A model generated the notes under the pieces. That model did not search any database. It was not told the DNA's origin and saw only the letters and a list, made by a program, of their open reading frames with translations. A stretch of DNA of 7,649 nucleotides from Akkermansiaceae bacterium (GTDB taxonomy: Bacteria > Verrucomicrobiota > Verrucomicrobiia > Verrucomicrobiales > Akkermansiaceae). Position 1 is the stretch's first letter; each line of letters starts with the position of its first letter. The translations under genes were made by a program, and so were the position numbers. Positions 1-5,337 of the stretch are shown here, in pieces. The stretch spans positions 1 to 7,649 of the forward strand of contig JARFRT010000016.1 of the NCBI GenBank assembly GCA_029287105.1, read 5' to 3'.

Positions 1-1
1 T

Positions 2-1435
2 GCCTTCGACGACTACGGCCAGGACTTTTTCCTGCACACCTCCGGCCCTTCCGCCACCTGGATGATGCCCGGCTCGGTCAAGCCGCGCTATGGTGTCAGC
101 ATGCGCGCTCCCAACATCCTCACCAGCAACAACGTCCGCCCGACGTCCGGACTCGAAATCGTTTCCAGCCGCCACTTCCCCGACGACGTCCAGGGCGATT
201 TGCTCATCAATAACAACATCGGATTCCTCGGCGCCAAACAACACCAACTGCTCGAGGACGGCACCGGCTTCACCACCAAATTCCGCCACGACTTGTTTAA
301 ATCCGAGGATAAAAACTTCCGTCCGGTCGACCTCGAGTTCGCCCCCGACGGCTCACTCTATGTCGCCGACTGGCATAACGTCCTCATCGGCCACATGCAG
401 CACAACGCCCGCGACCCATACCGCGACCACGTTCACGGTCGGATCTATCGCATCACCTACCCGGCACGCCCGCTGGTCAAGCCCGCGAAAATCCACGGCG
501 CCAGCGTCGCCGAGCTGCTCGAAAACCTGAAACTCCCCGAATACCGGACCCGCTACCGGACCCGCCGCGAACTGCGCGGACGCCCGGCCAGCGACGTCCT
601 GCCCGCCACCAAGGCATGGGCCGCCAAACAATCCGACGAACACCACAAGCTCGAAGCACTCTGGGTGAGCTGGGGCCACGATCAGGTCGATGAAGGCCTG
701 CTCAAGGAGCTGCTGAAGTCAGCCGACCACCGCATCCGCTCCGCCGCCGTGCGCGTGCTGCGCTTCAATGGTCACCGCATCGCCGACCAAGCGTCCCACC
801 TGATGGCCGCCGCGAACGACGACCACGGCCGGGTCCGGCTGGAGGCCATCACCGCGGCCTCATGGATCGGCAAGGAAAAGGGACTCCCGATCGTGGAAGC
901 CGCCGGCAAAAAGCCCGTTGATAAGTTCATCAAACAAGCGCACCAGTTCGCCCTCGCCCACCTCAAGGGAGAGGCCACCAAATCCGAGCCGAAGCACACC
1001 GTCAAAACCCACCTCAAGGGCAGTGCGAAAAAACTGTTCGTCCAGGGTGCCGAGATCTACGCCCGCGATGGCCACTGCGCCACCTGCCACCAGCCAAATG
1101 GCAAAGGTCTCCCCGCCTCCGGCTTTCCACCCCTCGCCCAAACCAAATGGGCCACCCAGAGCGAGGACCGACTGATCAAACTCACCCTCAACGGCCTGCA
1201 TGGACCAATCACCGTTCTCGGCAAAAAATTCCCCGGCCAGGTTCCCATGACCCCCTTCGGCGGCATGCTCAACGACAATGAAATTGCCGCCGTGCTCACC
1301 TACGTCCGCAACTCGTTCGGCAACAAGGCCTCGGTCATCACACCGGACAAAGTCAAAGCCGTCCGCGCCGCCACCAAGGACAAACAAGGGTTCTACTCCC
1401 CCGAGGAACTGCTCAAGGCCCACCCGCATCAGTAA
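2..1435 (+). CDS. PVC-type cytochrome c / membrane-bound dehydrogenase-like protein, C-terminal part (5'-truncated)
   Basis: The frame is open from base 2, so the gene starts outside the window; the Met codons at 62 and 65 are internal. Counting codons from base 2, residues about 105-153 (RPVDLEFAPDGSLYVADW, then HGRIYRITYP) look like the last blade of the beta-propeller dehydrogenase-like domain of this family. Residues about 215-300 are HEAT-like helices (LEALWVSWG, IRSAAVRVLR, VRLEAITAASW). A mono-heme cytochrome c domain follows: CATCH at residues 359-363 (bases 1076-1090) binds heme through Cys359 and Cys362 with His363 as axial ligand, and Met416 in VPMTPFGGM is the likely sixth ligand. 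The C-terminal tail (ITPDKVKAVRAAT, YSPEELL) is complete and typical. Proteins of this kind are exported and inferred to pass electrons from sugar or alcohol oxidation; the substrate is unknown here. The architecture is characteristic of Planctomycetota/Verrucomicrobiota. A perfect 12-bp tandem repeat lies at 542-565. Confidence 0.9.
   Translation, partial: AFDDYGQDFFLHTSGPSATWMMPGSVKPRYGVSMRAPNILTSNNVRPTSGLEIVSSRHFPDDVQGDLLINNNIGFLGAKQHQLLEDGTGFTTKFRHDLFKSEDKNFRPVDLEFAPDGSLYVADWHNVLIGHMQHNARDPYRDHVHGRIYRITYPARPLVKPAKIHGASVAELLENLKLPEYRTRYRTRRELRGRPASDVLPATKAWAAKQSDEHHKLEALWVSWGHDQVDEGLLKELLKSADHRIRSAAVRVLRFNGHRIADQASHLMAAANDDHGRVRLEAITAASWIGKEKGLPIVEAAGKKPVDKFIKQAHQFALAHLKGEATKSEPKHTVKTHLKGSAKKLFVQGAEIYARDGHCATCHQPNGKGLPASGFPPLAQTKWATQSEDRLIKLTLNGLHGPITVLGKKFPGQVPMTPFGGMLNDNEIAAVLTYVRNSFGNKASVITPDKVKAVRAATKDKQGFYSPEELLKAHPHQ
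542..565 (+). repeat. In-frame tandem 12-bp repeat inside the cytochrome gene
   Basis: TACCGGACCCGC occurs twice back to back (542-553 and 554-565) and encodes YRTR-YRTR. It lies in the basic linker between the propeller end and the HEAT-like helices. Because the length is a multiple of three, the frame is kept. Arg-rich alternation is normal at this point in the family, so the repeat may be a recent slippage copy or just codon preference acting on an old motif. Confidence 0.85.
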
Positions 1436-1448
1436 CTTTCCGCCACTT

Positions 1449-1463
1449 CCACGTATTCCGTGG
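1449..1463 (+). terminator. Small hairpin between the cytochrome gene and argH
   Basis: CCACG (1449-1453) pairs with CGTGG (1459-1463) across the loop TATTC, 14 bp after the cytochrome stop codon, followed only by TTTCC. The 5-bp stem and the short T-run make a weak terminator at best. It is the only stem found in this 63-bp gap. Confidence 0.2.
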
Positions 1464-1498
1464 TTTCCAAATCCCCCTATCAAGGGTAAGACACCCGC

Positions 1499-2851
1499 AT
1501 GTGGAAAGGACGTTTTGCCAAAGCTACCGCCGATCTTGTGCAACAGTACGGAGAATCCATCTCCTATGACTGGCGCTTGTACAAACACGACATCGCAGGA
1601 TCCATCGCCCACGCCCGCGCCCAGGTGAAAGCCGGACTGCTCACCGACGCGGAGTTTGCCGCCATCGAAACCGGCCTGCGCGCAATCGAACAGGAAATCG
1701 ACGCCGGTGCCTTCGACTTCTCCATCGAACTCGAGGACATCCACATGAATATCGAGTCGGCGCTGACCGACCGGATCGGCGCACCCGGCGCCAAGCTCCA
1801 CACCGCCCGCTCACGCAACGACCAGGTCGCCACCGACACACGCCTGTATTGTCGGGAGGAAATCGACACCCTGACCGCACACCTCACCGAGTTGCAGGGG
1901 GCGCTGCTCCAGCAGGCGGACCAACATGCCGCCGCTGTCATCCCCGGCTACACCCACCTCCAGCGCGGCCAACCGGTCACCGTCGGTCACCACCTGCTCG
2001 CCTACGTCGAAATGATCGACCGCGACAAGTCGCGGCTCGCCGACTGCCGGCAACGGGTCAACGTCTCCCCGCTCGGATCCGGCGCGCTCGCCGGCTCGAC
2101 CATCAACCTCGACCGCCAGCAAATCGCTGACGAGCTCGGCTTTAACCGGGTCACCACCAACTCGATGGATGCCATCTCCGACCGCGACTACATCGCCGAA
2201 CTCCTGTTCGATATCGCCCTCGTCGGCACCCATCTGTCGCGCCTCTCCGAGGATCTCATCCTCTGGTGCAGCTCCGAGTTTGGCTTCGCCACCCTCTCCG
2301 ACGCCCACACCACCGGCTCGTCGCTGATGCCCCAGAAAAAAAACCCGGACGTGTGTGAACTCACCCGTGGCAAGACCGGCCGACTCTACGGCAACCTGAT
2401 CGCCCTGCTCACCGCCGCCAAGGGACTGCCGCTCACCTACAACCGCGACCTGCAGGAGGACAAGGAGCCCCTGTTCGATTCCATCGACACCCTCAAACTC
2501 GCCCTCAAGGTGAATACCGAGATGATTGCCGACATGGCCATCAACGTCGACACCTGCCTCGCCGCCGCCTCCGACCCGCTTCTGTTAGCCACCGACCTCG
2601 CCGACTACCTGGTCAAAAACGGCGTTCCATTCCGTCAGGCGCACGAACTCGTCGGCCAGGCTGTCGCCGTCAGCGTGCAAACCAACACCCCGCTCGACCA
2701 ACTCGACCTGACCCAGGTATCCGAACACTACGGAGCCGACGCCAAGGACGTGTTCGACCTCCAGACCGCTCTCGCCGCCCGCACCAACCCGGGCGCACCA
2801 AGCGTCGGGAACGTGCGCGCTGAAGTCGCACGCTGGAAAAAAAGTCTCTAA
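1499..2851 (+). CDS. argH: Argininosuccinate lyase (EC 4.3.2.1)
   Basis: This enzyme splits L-argininosuccinate into arginine and fumarate, the last step of arginine biosynthesis, in the cytoplasm as a homotetramer. The 450-residue length is close to the usual 455-470. The aspartase/fumarase-superfamily signature GSSLMPQKKNP is intact at residues 273-283 and carries the serine of the flexible catalytic loop. TARSRNDQ at 102-109 and THLQRGQP at 152-159 are the other two conserved regions, with His153 as the expected partner in proton transfer. ATG 1499 is the first possible start, because an in-frame TAA lies at 1487-1489. The nearest purine-rich stretch (AAGGG, 1482-1486) is 12 bases away, so ribosome binding looks weak. 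It follows the cytochrome gene by 63 bp and precedes sodN by 46 bp on the same strand. No other arginine gene is in the window, so this appears to be a scattered arg locus. Confidence 0.97.
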   Translation: MWKGRFAKATADLVQQYGESISYDWRLYKHDIAGSIAHARAQVKAGLLTDAEFAAIETGLRAIEQEIDAGAFDFSIELEDIHMNIESALTDRIGAPGAKLHTARSRNDQVATDTRLYCREEIDTLTAHLTELQGALLQQADQHAAAVIPGYTHLQRGQPVTVGHHLLAYVEMIDRDKSRLADCRQRVNVSPLGSGALAGSTINLDRQQIADELGFNRVTTNSMDAISDRDYIAELLFDIALVGTHLSRLSEDLILWCSSEFGFATLSDAHTTGSSLMPQKKNPDVCELTRGKTGRLYGNLIALLTAAKGLPLTYNRDLQEDKEPLFDSIDTLKLALKVNTEMIADMAINVDTCLAAASDPLLLATDLADYLVKNGVPFRQAHELVGQAVAVSVQTNTPLDQLDLTQVSEHYGADAKDVFDLQTALAARTNPGAPSVGNVRAEVARWKKSL

Positions 2852-2876
2852 TTTTTCGCGTGCGATCCGATGGATT

Positions 2877-2895
2877 CACGCCTAGAGTCGGCGTG
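2877..2895 (+). promoter_or_regulatory. Inverted repeat around a possible -10 element ahead of sodN
   Basis: CACGCC (2877-2882) and GGCGTG (2890-2895) form a perfect 6-bp dyad around TAGAGTC (2883-2889), ending two bases before the sodN ATG at 2898. TAGAGT resembles a -10 hexamer and would place the transcription start only a few bases ahead of the ATG. No convincing -35 is seen 16-19 bp upstream and no Shine-Dalgarno is present. The dyad could be an operator over the promoter or a hairpin in a very short leader. Confidence 0.35.
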
Positions 2896-2897
2896 TT

Positions 2898-3362
2898 ATG
2901 AAAACTTGTTCCCCCATCATCACCGCCGCCGCCCTCGCCCTTGCCGCCCTTGCCACAGCTCCCAACCTGGTGGCCCACTGCCAGGTCCCCTGTGGAATCT
3001 ATTCAGACGACACCGTCATCATCGACCTGCAAACCCACCAGGAGACCATCAGCAAAGCCATGCAGCAAATCACCGAGCTGTCGAAAAAGCCCGGCGAAAA
3101 TGCCAACCAACTCACCCGCTGGGTTGTCAACAAGGAAGAGCACGCCACCAAGATCCAACAGACCATGACCCAGTACTTCCTCGCCCAACGCGTCAAACTC
3201 GCTGAAGCCGATACCGATAACCAGGCGTACTTGAAAAAAATCACCCTGATCCATCAGATCATCGTGCATGCCATGAAGTGCAAACAAAGCACCGACCTCG
3301 GCGACGCCGCCAAGCTTCACCAGGCGATCGATCTGTTTGCCAAGGCCTATCAGGCCAAGTAG
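2898..3362 (+). CDS. sodN: Nickel superoxide dismutase with Sec signal peptide
   Basis: The protein has 154 residues. Residues 27-35, HCQVPCGIY (bases 2976-3002), match the Ni-hook HCxxPCGxY of Ni-SOD, in which the free N-terminal amine, the His1 side chain, Cys2 and Cys6 bind nickel for superoxide dismutation. They are preceded by a signal peptide: Lys2, a hydrophobic run of Ala/Leu/Ile to about residue 21, and the cleavage context NLVA|HC, so signal peptidase I cutting after Ala26 would create the required His1. The mature part would be 128 residues, against about 117 in Streptomyces. The helical body can be aligned by eye through LTRWVVNKEEHATK and TQYF. In that alignment the usual Asp3, Glu17 and Arg47 become Gln29, Asp43 and His82. 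ATG 2898 is forced by an in-frame TAG at 2883-2885. No sodX-like peptidase gene adjoins it: nth follows in convergent orientation and argH precedes. Periplasmic or surface detoxification is inferred. Confidence 0.93.
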   Translation: MKTCSPIITAAALALAALATAPNLVAHCQVPCGIYSDDTVIIDLQTHQETISKAMQQITELSKKPGENANQLTRWVVNKEEHATKIQQTMTQYFLAQRVKLAEADTDNQAYLKKITLIHQIIVHAMKCKQSTDLGDAAKLHQAIDLFAKAYQAK

Positions 3363-3363
3363 A

Positions 3364-3415
3364 CCTATCCGAGCCCAGGGCAAGTCCGCCGCTGTGGACG
3401 CCACCCCGGGATAGG
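3364..3415 (+). terminator. Nested hairpin downstream of sodN
   Basis: CCTATCC (3364-3370) pairs perfectly with GGATAGG (3409-3415). Inside, GGG (3378-3380) can pair with CCC (3404-3406) and GTCC (3384-3387) with GGAC (3396-3399). The structure begins one base after the sodN stop and lies between two convergent genes, so it may stop or stabilise transcripts from either side. There is no T-tract on either strand, so it is not a classical intrinsic terminator. Confidence 0.35.
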
Positions 3416-3465
3416 CATGGCGCCTGAGCGCAGGCTGACGGTCTGCTTCATGGAATCCGCGACAA

Positions 3466-3496
3466 ACCGGCACCACAACCGGTCACCCGTTGACCG
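3466..3496 (-). terminator. Overlapping short stems at the nth stop codon
   Basis: ACCGG (3466-3470) and CCGGT (3479-3483) form one 5-bp stem. CGGTCA (3480-3485) and TGACCG (3491-3496) form another that includes the nth stop codon and shares bases 3480-3483, so the two are mutually exclusive. On the minus strand the first stem is followed by TTTGTC only. It is possibly a weak nth terminator, and stems this short could be chance. Confidence 0.2.
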
Positions 3497-4103
3497 TGCT
3501 GCAGATCTCGCAGGTCATGCCATCACACCCGCGCGCCGAACAATACTCGCGACCGTAGAAAATAATCTGCAGGTGCAGCTTGTTCCATTTCTCCCGCGGA
3601 AACAGGCGCTTCAGATAGCGCTCGGTCTCCACCACATTCTTCCCCGGACTCAGCCGCCAGCGCTTCGCCAGCCGGTGGATATGCGTGTCGACCGGAAATG
3701 CCGGCACGCCAAAGGCCTGCGCCATCACCACCGACGCCGTCTTGTGCCCGACCCCGGGCAACTCCTCCAAGGCCTCGAAATCAGCCGGGACCTCGCCGCC
3801 ATGCCGGTCAATCAGGAGCTGCGACAGGTCGGAAATCGCCTGCGACTTGCGCGGCGACAAGCCACAGGGCCGGATGATCGCCTTGATCGCCTCCACCGGC
3901 ACCCGCACCATCGCCTCCGGCGTCGACGCCAACGCAAACAACGCCGGCGTCACTTGGTTCACCCGCACATCCGTGCACTGGGCCGATAACAATACCGCCA
4001 CCAACAAGGTGTAAGCATCGGTATGGTCCAACGGAATCGGCGTCTCAGGATAAAGTTCCTCAAGACGCGTCACAATGAATTCCACTCGCTCTGGTTTGGT
4101 CAC
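3483..4103 (-). CDS. nth: Endonuclease III (DNA glycosylase/AP lyase, EC 4.2.99.18)
   Basis: This bifunctional base-excision repair enzyme removes oxidised pyrimidines and cleaves the abasic strand. The 206 residues match the family (211 in E. coli). The helix-hairpin-helix motif LPGVGHK (115-121) ends in catalytic Lys121, and VDTHIHR (138-144) carries catalytic Asp139. LLSAQCTD (38-45) is the conserved helix near the start. The C-terminal iron-sulfur loop is odd: the four cysteines are 188, 193, 198 and 201 (C-x4-C-x4-C-x2-C) instead of the classical C-x6-C-x2-C-x5-C, and only five residues follow the last one. The start is GTG at 4103-4101: an in-frame TAG lies at 4113-4115, and TAGGT on the minus strand (4115-4111) gives a modest ribosome-binding site. 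It lies 102 bp downstream of the 3D lipoprotein gene on the same strand, and converges on sodN. Confidence 0.96.
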   Translation of the reverse strand: MTKPERVEFIVTRLEELYPETPIPLDHTDAYTLLVAVLLSAQCTDVRVNQVTPALFALASTPEAMVRVPVEAIKAIIRPCGLSPRKSQAISDLSQLLIDRHGGEVPADFEALEELPGVGHKTASVVMAQAFGVPAFPVDTHIHRLAKRWRLSPGKNVVETERYLKRLFPREKWNKLHLQIIFYGREYCSARGCDGMTCEICSTVNG

Positions 4104-4205
4104 CCCCGATACCTACCCCATCCACCGCACAATAATGAACCCAAAAATTCGCGGCATCAGACAAATCTGCCTCACCGAACTCGGAATCACTGCCCGTAGG
4201 CCCGT

Positions 4206-4895
4206 TTAAAGTGCCCCGTTTTTCTTGATGTCCCTGCTGACCAAATGGCTGCCGAGCTTGTGCTTGCAGCCGATATACATTTTGTTGCAATGAGGGTAAC
4301 GCGTGCGCCCCTTCAGCATCCGCGCACTACGCTCGTATGAACCCCACTGAATCACGGTGATTTCCGTGGTGCGGGTTCCCCAGGCGCGCATGGAGCGCAG
4401 TGAAGGCTTGAAGATGTCAATCGTGTTGGTTCCGACCAGGGCTGAGCCGTAATCATCAACCACATAGATGTGAGGCTGTCCCTTCACGCGGAATTTTGTT
4501 CCCAAAGGATAGACTGACCAGTCGGCCGCAGCACTGCGGACGCTTCCGTATTTCAAAATACCACCACTGGCATTCATCCGCCCAGGGGCACCCACCTCAT
4601 TCTCCATGTGCGAGTAGGCTGTCGTACGGACATAACGGGTGCGATCGGAATGACTCTTGTAAGTCGGCATGCCGTGTTTGTCCTTGGGCATGCTTTTCGC
4701 CTTGGCTATGGTGCGCGATGAGGCAGTGCCAGGCAGCGGCGAACGCGAGGATGCGGACGAACCGCCGCTTTTGACAATGTCCGCGGACCGGGATTTGCTC
4801 AGCGTCGGTGCGCCACCAGTCAAGCTGGATGAACAACTGCTCAGTGAAGCAAAAGTGAGGCATCCGAGGGCGATGAGAAGAGGTTGAATAATCAT
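4206..4895 (-). CDS. Lipoprotein with 3D (RlpA/MltA-like double-psi beta-barrel) domain
   Basis: The protein has 229 residues. The N-terminus has a hydrophobic stretch (residues 2-18) ending in the lipobox LSSC, so Cys21 should be lipidated and the protein envelope-anchored. Residues 22-85 are a Ser/Gly/Lys-rich, probably unstructured tether. Residues about 87-187 resemble the 3D domain: VRTTAYSH (89-96), NASG (108-111), AADWSVYPLGTKF (123-135), VVDDYGSALVG (145-155), NTIDIF (157-162). The three family aspartates are most likely Asp126, Asp148 and Asp160. In related proteins this fold acts on, or binds, peptidoglycan glycan strands (MltA-type lytic transglycosylase is the known activity); activity here is inferred. 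A short basic tail (about 188-229) contains Cys203 and Cys210, which could form a disulfide. ATG 4895 gives a proper signal peptide but lacks a Shine-Dalgarno. A G-rich tract lies just upstream. Confidence 0.87.
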   Translation of the reverse strand: MIIQPLLIALGCLTFASLSSCSSSLTGGAPTLSKSRSADIVKSGGSSASSRSPLPGTASSRTIAKAKSMPKDKHGMPTYKSHSDRTRYVRTTAYSHMENEVGAPGRMNASGGILKYGSVRSAAADWSVYPLGTKFRVKGQPHIYVVDDYGSALVGTNTIDIFKPSLRSMRAWGTRTTEITVIQWGSYERSARMLKGRTRYPHCNKMYIGCKHKLGSHLVSRDIKKNGAL

Positions 4896-4903
4896 GAATT
4901 GCT
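4892..4903 (+). repeat. 12-bp repeat, copy overlapping the lipoprotein start codon
   Basis: TCATGAATTGCT at 4892-4903 recurs identically at 5060-5071. On the minus strand it reads AGCAATTCATGA, so this copy contains the ATG of the 3D lipoprotein and the eight bases before it. Confidence 0.8.
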
Positions 4904-4904
4904 T

Positions 4905-4937
4905 GGGATTAGAGGGTGCGGGATTGCGGGGTTTGGG
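4905..4937 (+). promoter_or_regulatory. Putative G-quadruplex motif upstream of the 3D lipoprotein gene
   Basis: There are five runs of at least three G on the plus strand: 4905-4907, 4914-4916, 4920-4922, 4928-4931 and 4935-4937, with loops of 6, 3, 5 and 3 bases. This satisfies the usual G3+N1-7 pattern with one run to spare. It starts 10 bp upstream of the lipoprotein ATG, on that gene's template strand, so the mRNA would carry the C-rich complement and any quadruplex would form in DNA. Confidence 0.5.
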
Positions 4938-5033
4938 AAATGATCAACTTGTTGGGTGATCTTGTTAATTGGGGATGATGTGGTTCGGATGCAGTTCGTC
5001 GCTCATGTCCCATGGTTGGCAGCGCAGGAAATC

Positions 5034-5059
5034 GACCGGAAATACAAGACCGGAAATAC
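5034..5059 (+). repeat. Direct repeat, 12 bp twice with 2-bp spacer
   Basis: GACCGGAAATAC occurs at 5034-5045 and again at 5048-5059, separated by AA, giving a 14-bp period. The copies are identical and lie about 140 bp upstream of the lipoprotein start. Iterated sites of this kind often bind transcription factors, but no known consensus was recognised. Confidence 0.85.
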
Positions 5060-5071
5060 TCATGAATTGCT
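5060..5071 (+). repeat. 12-bp repeat, distal copy
   Basis: This second copy of TCATGAATTGCT abuts the end of the GACCGGAAATAC direct repeat (5059) and runs into the inverted repeat at 5069-5081. On the minus strand it also offers an ATG (5063), opening a 32-codon frame to TAA at 4965-4967 that shows no recognisable protein. Confidence 0.8.
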
Positions 5072-5081
5072 GATCATCAGC
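5069..5081. promoter_or_regulatory. 13-bp inverted repeat, possible operator
   Basis: GCTGAT (5069-5074), central C, ATCAGC (5076-5081) is a perfect dyad. It overlaps the distal TCATGAATTGCT copy and lies 10 bp from the direct repeat, so three repeat structures crowd into 5034-5081. The function is unknown. Confidence 0.45.
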
Positions 5082-5337
5082 TCATTTGAGGCAGTTCCGG
5101 TTGCCCTTTCTACTACGCCTATGAAAGAATGGCAATATTTTTTCGTATACACGCGTTTACCTGCGCGCGGAACCCGCACCCACCCGACCCGACGTAAGTC
5201 ATTGAAAACGAGCAGTTAGCATTGATTATTCGTGACTCAGGCACGTCACCAGCGGCCCGGACCCGCCGGCTTCGTCGATCCCGACTTTTTTTGTCACCGC
5301 ACCCTCTTGCCCCCCGGATTCCGTCCGGATGACCCGT

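Larger units (their letters stand above)
4896..5337. other. 442-bp non-coding interval with repeat cluster
   Basis: No convincing gene is present between the 3D lipoprotein start and the AAA stop. The half nearest the lipoprotein is less GC-rich than the flanking genes and holds a G-run tract (4905-4937), short TGATC/CTTGTT repeats (4942-4966), a 12-bp direct repeat (5034-5059), a second 12-bp repeat shared with the lipoprotein start (4892-4903 and 5060-5071) and a 13-bp inverted repeat (5069-5081). From about 5160 the sequence is GC-rich with short stems and no clear element. Because both flanking genes run on the minus strand, this is the 5' region of the lipoprotein gene and the 3' region of the AAA gene. 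Confidence 0.7.

Noticed and set aside
860..1801. 313-codon open frame on the minus strand
   Set aside because: It runs antisense across the cytochrome C-terminus and the start of argH, both of which carry clear family motifs. Its translation is low-complexity Gly/Val/Asp-rich, as expected for the antisense of GC-rich coding DNA.
1811..2308. 165-codon minus-strand frame inside argH
   Set aside because: It is antisense to conserved argH sequence and has no recognisable domain.
2335..2343. A8 run in argH (AAA AAA AAC region) as a possible frameshift site
   Set aside because: It encodes the invariant Lys-Lys-Asn of the family signature and the downstream frame is correct to the C-terminus, so there is no sign of programmed frameshifting.
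3417..3989. 190-codon plus-strand frame opposite nth
   Set aside because: It overlaps nth entirely; the product is Arg/His-rich and without motifs, while nth has its catalytic Lys, Asp and HhH motif.
4965..5063. 32-codon minus-strand frame starting in the distal TCATGAATTGCT copy
   Set aside because: It is short, without a ribosome-binding site or recognisable motif, and is more simply explained as a by-product of the repeated start-region sequence.
4956..5219. 87-codon plus-strand frame with a GTG start in the 442-bp gap
   Set aside because: It has no Shine-Dalgarno, no family resemblance and no membrane or signal pattern, and the repeat cluster lies inside it. It is the only long frame in the gap, so a small unknown protein cannot be fully excluded.
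5274..5292. Stem GTCG-ATCC-CGAC followed by seven T on the plus strand, terminator-like
   Set aside because: The stem is only 4 bp, and both neighbouring genes are transcribed from the minus strand, so there is no plus-strand transcript to terminate.
5314..5328. CCGGA/TCCGG stem just downstream of the AAA stop
   Set aside because: It is a 5-bp stem with no T-tract on the minus strand, too weak to call a terminator in GC-rich DNA.
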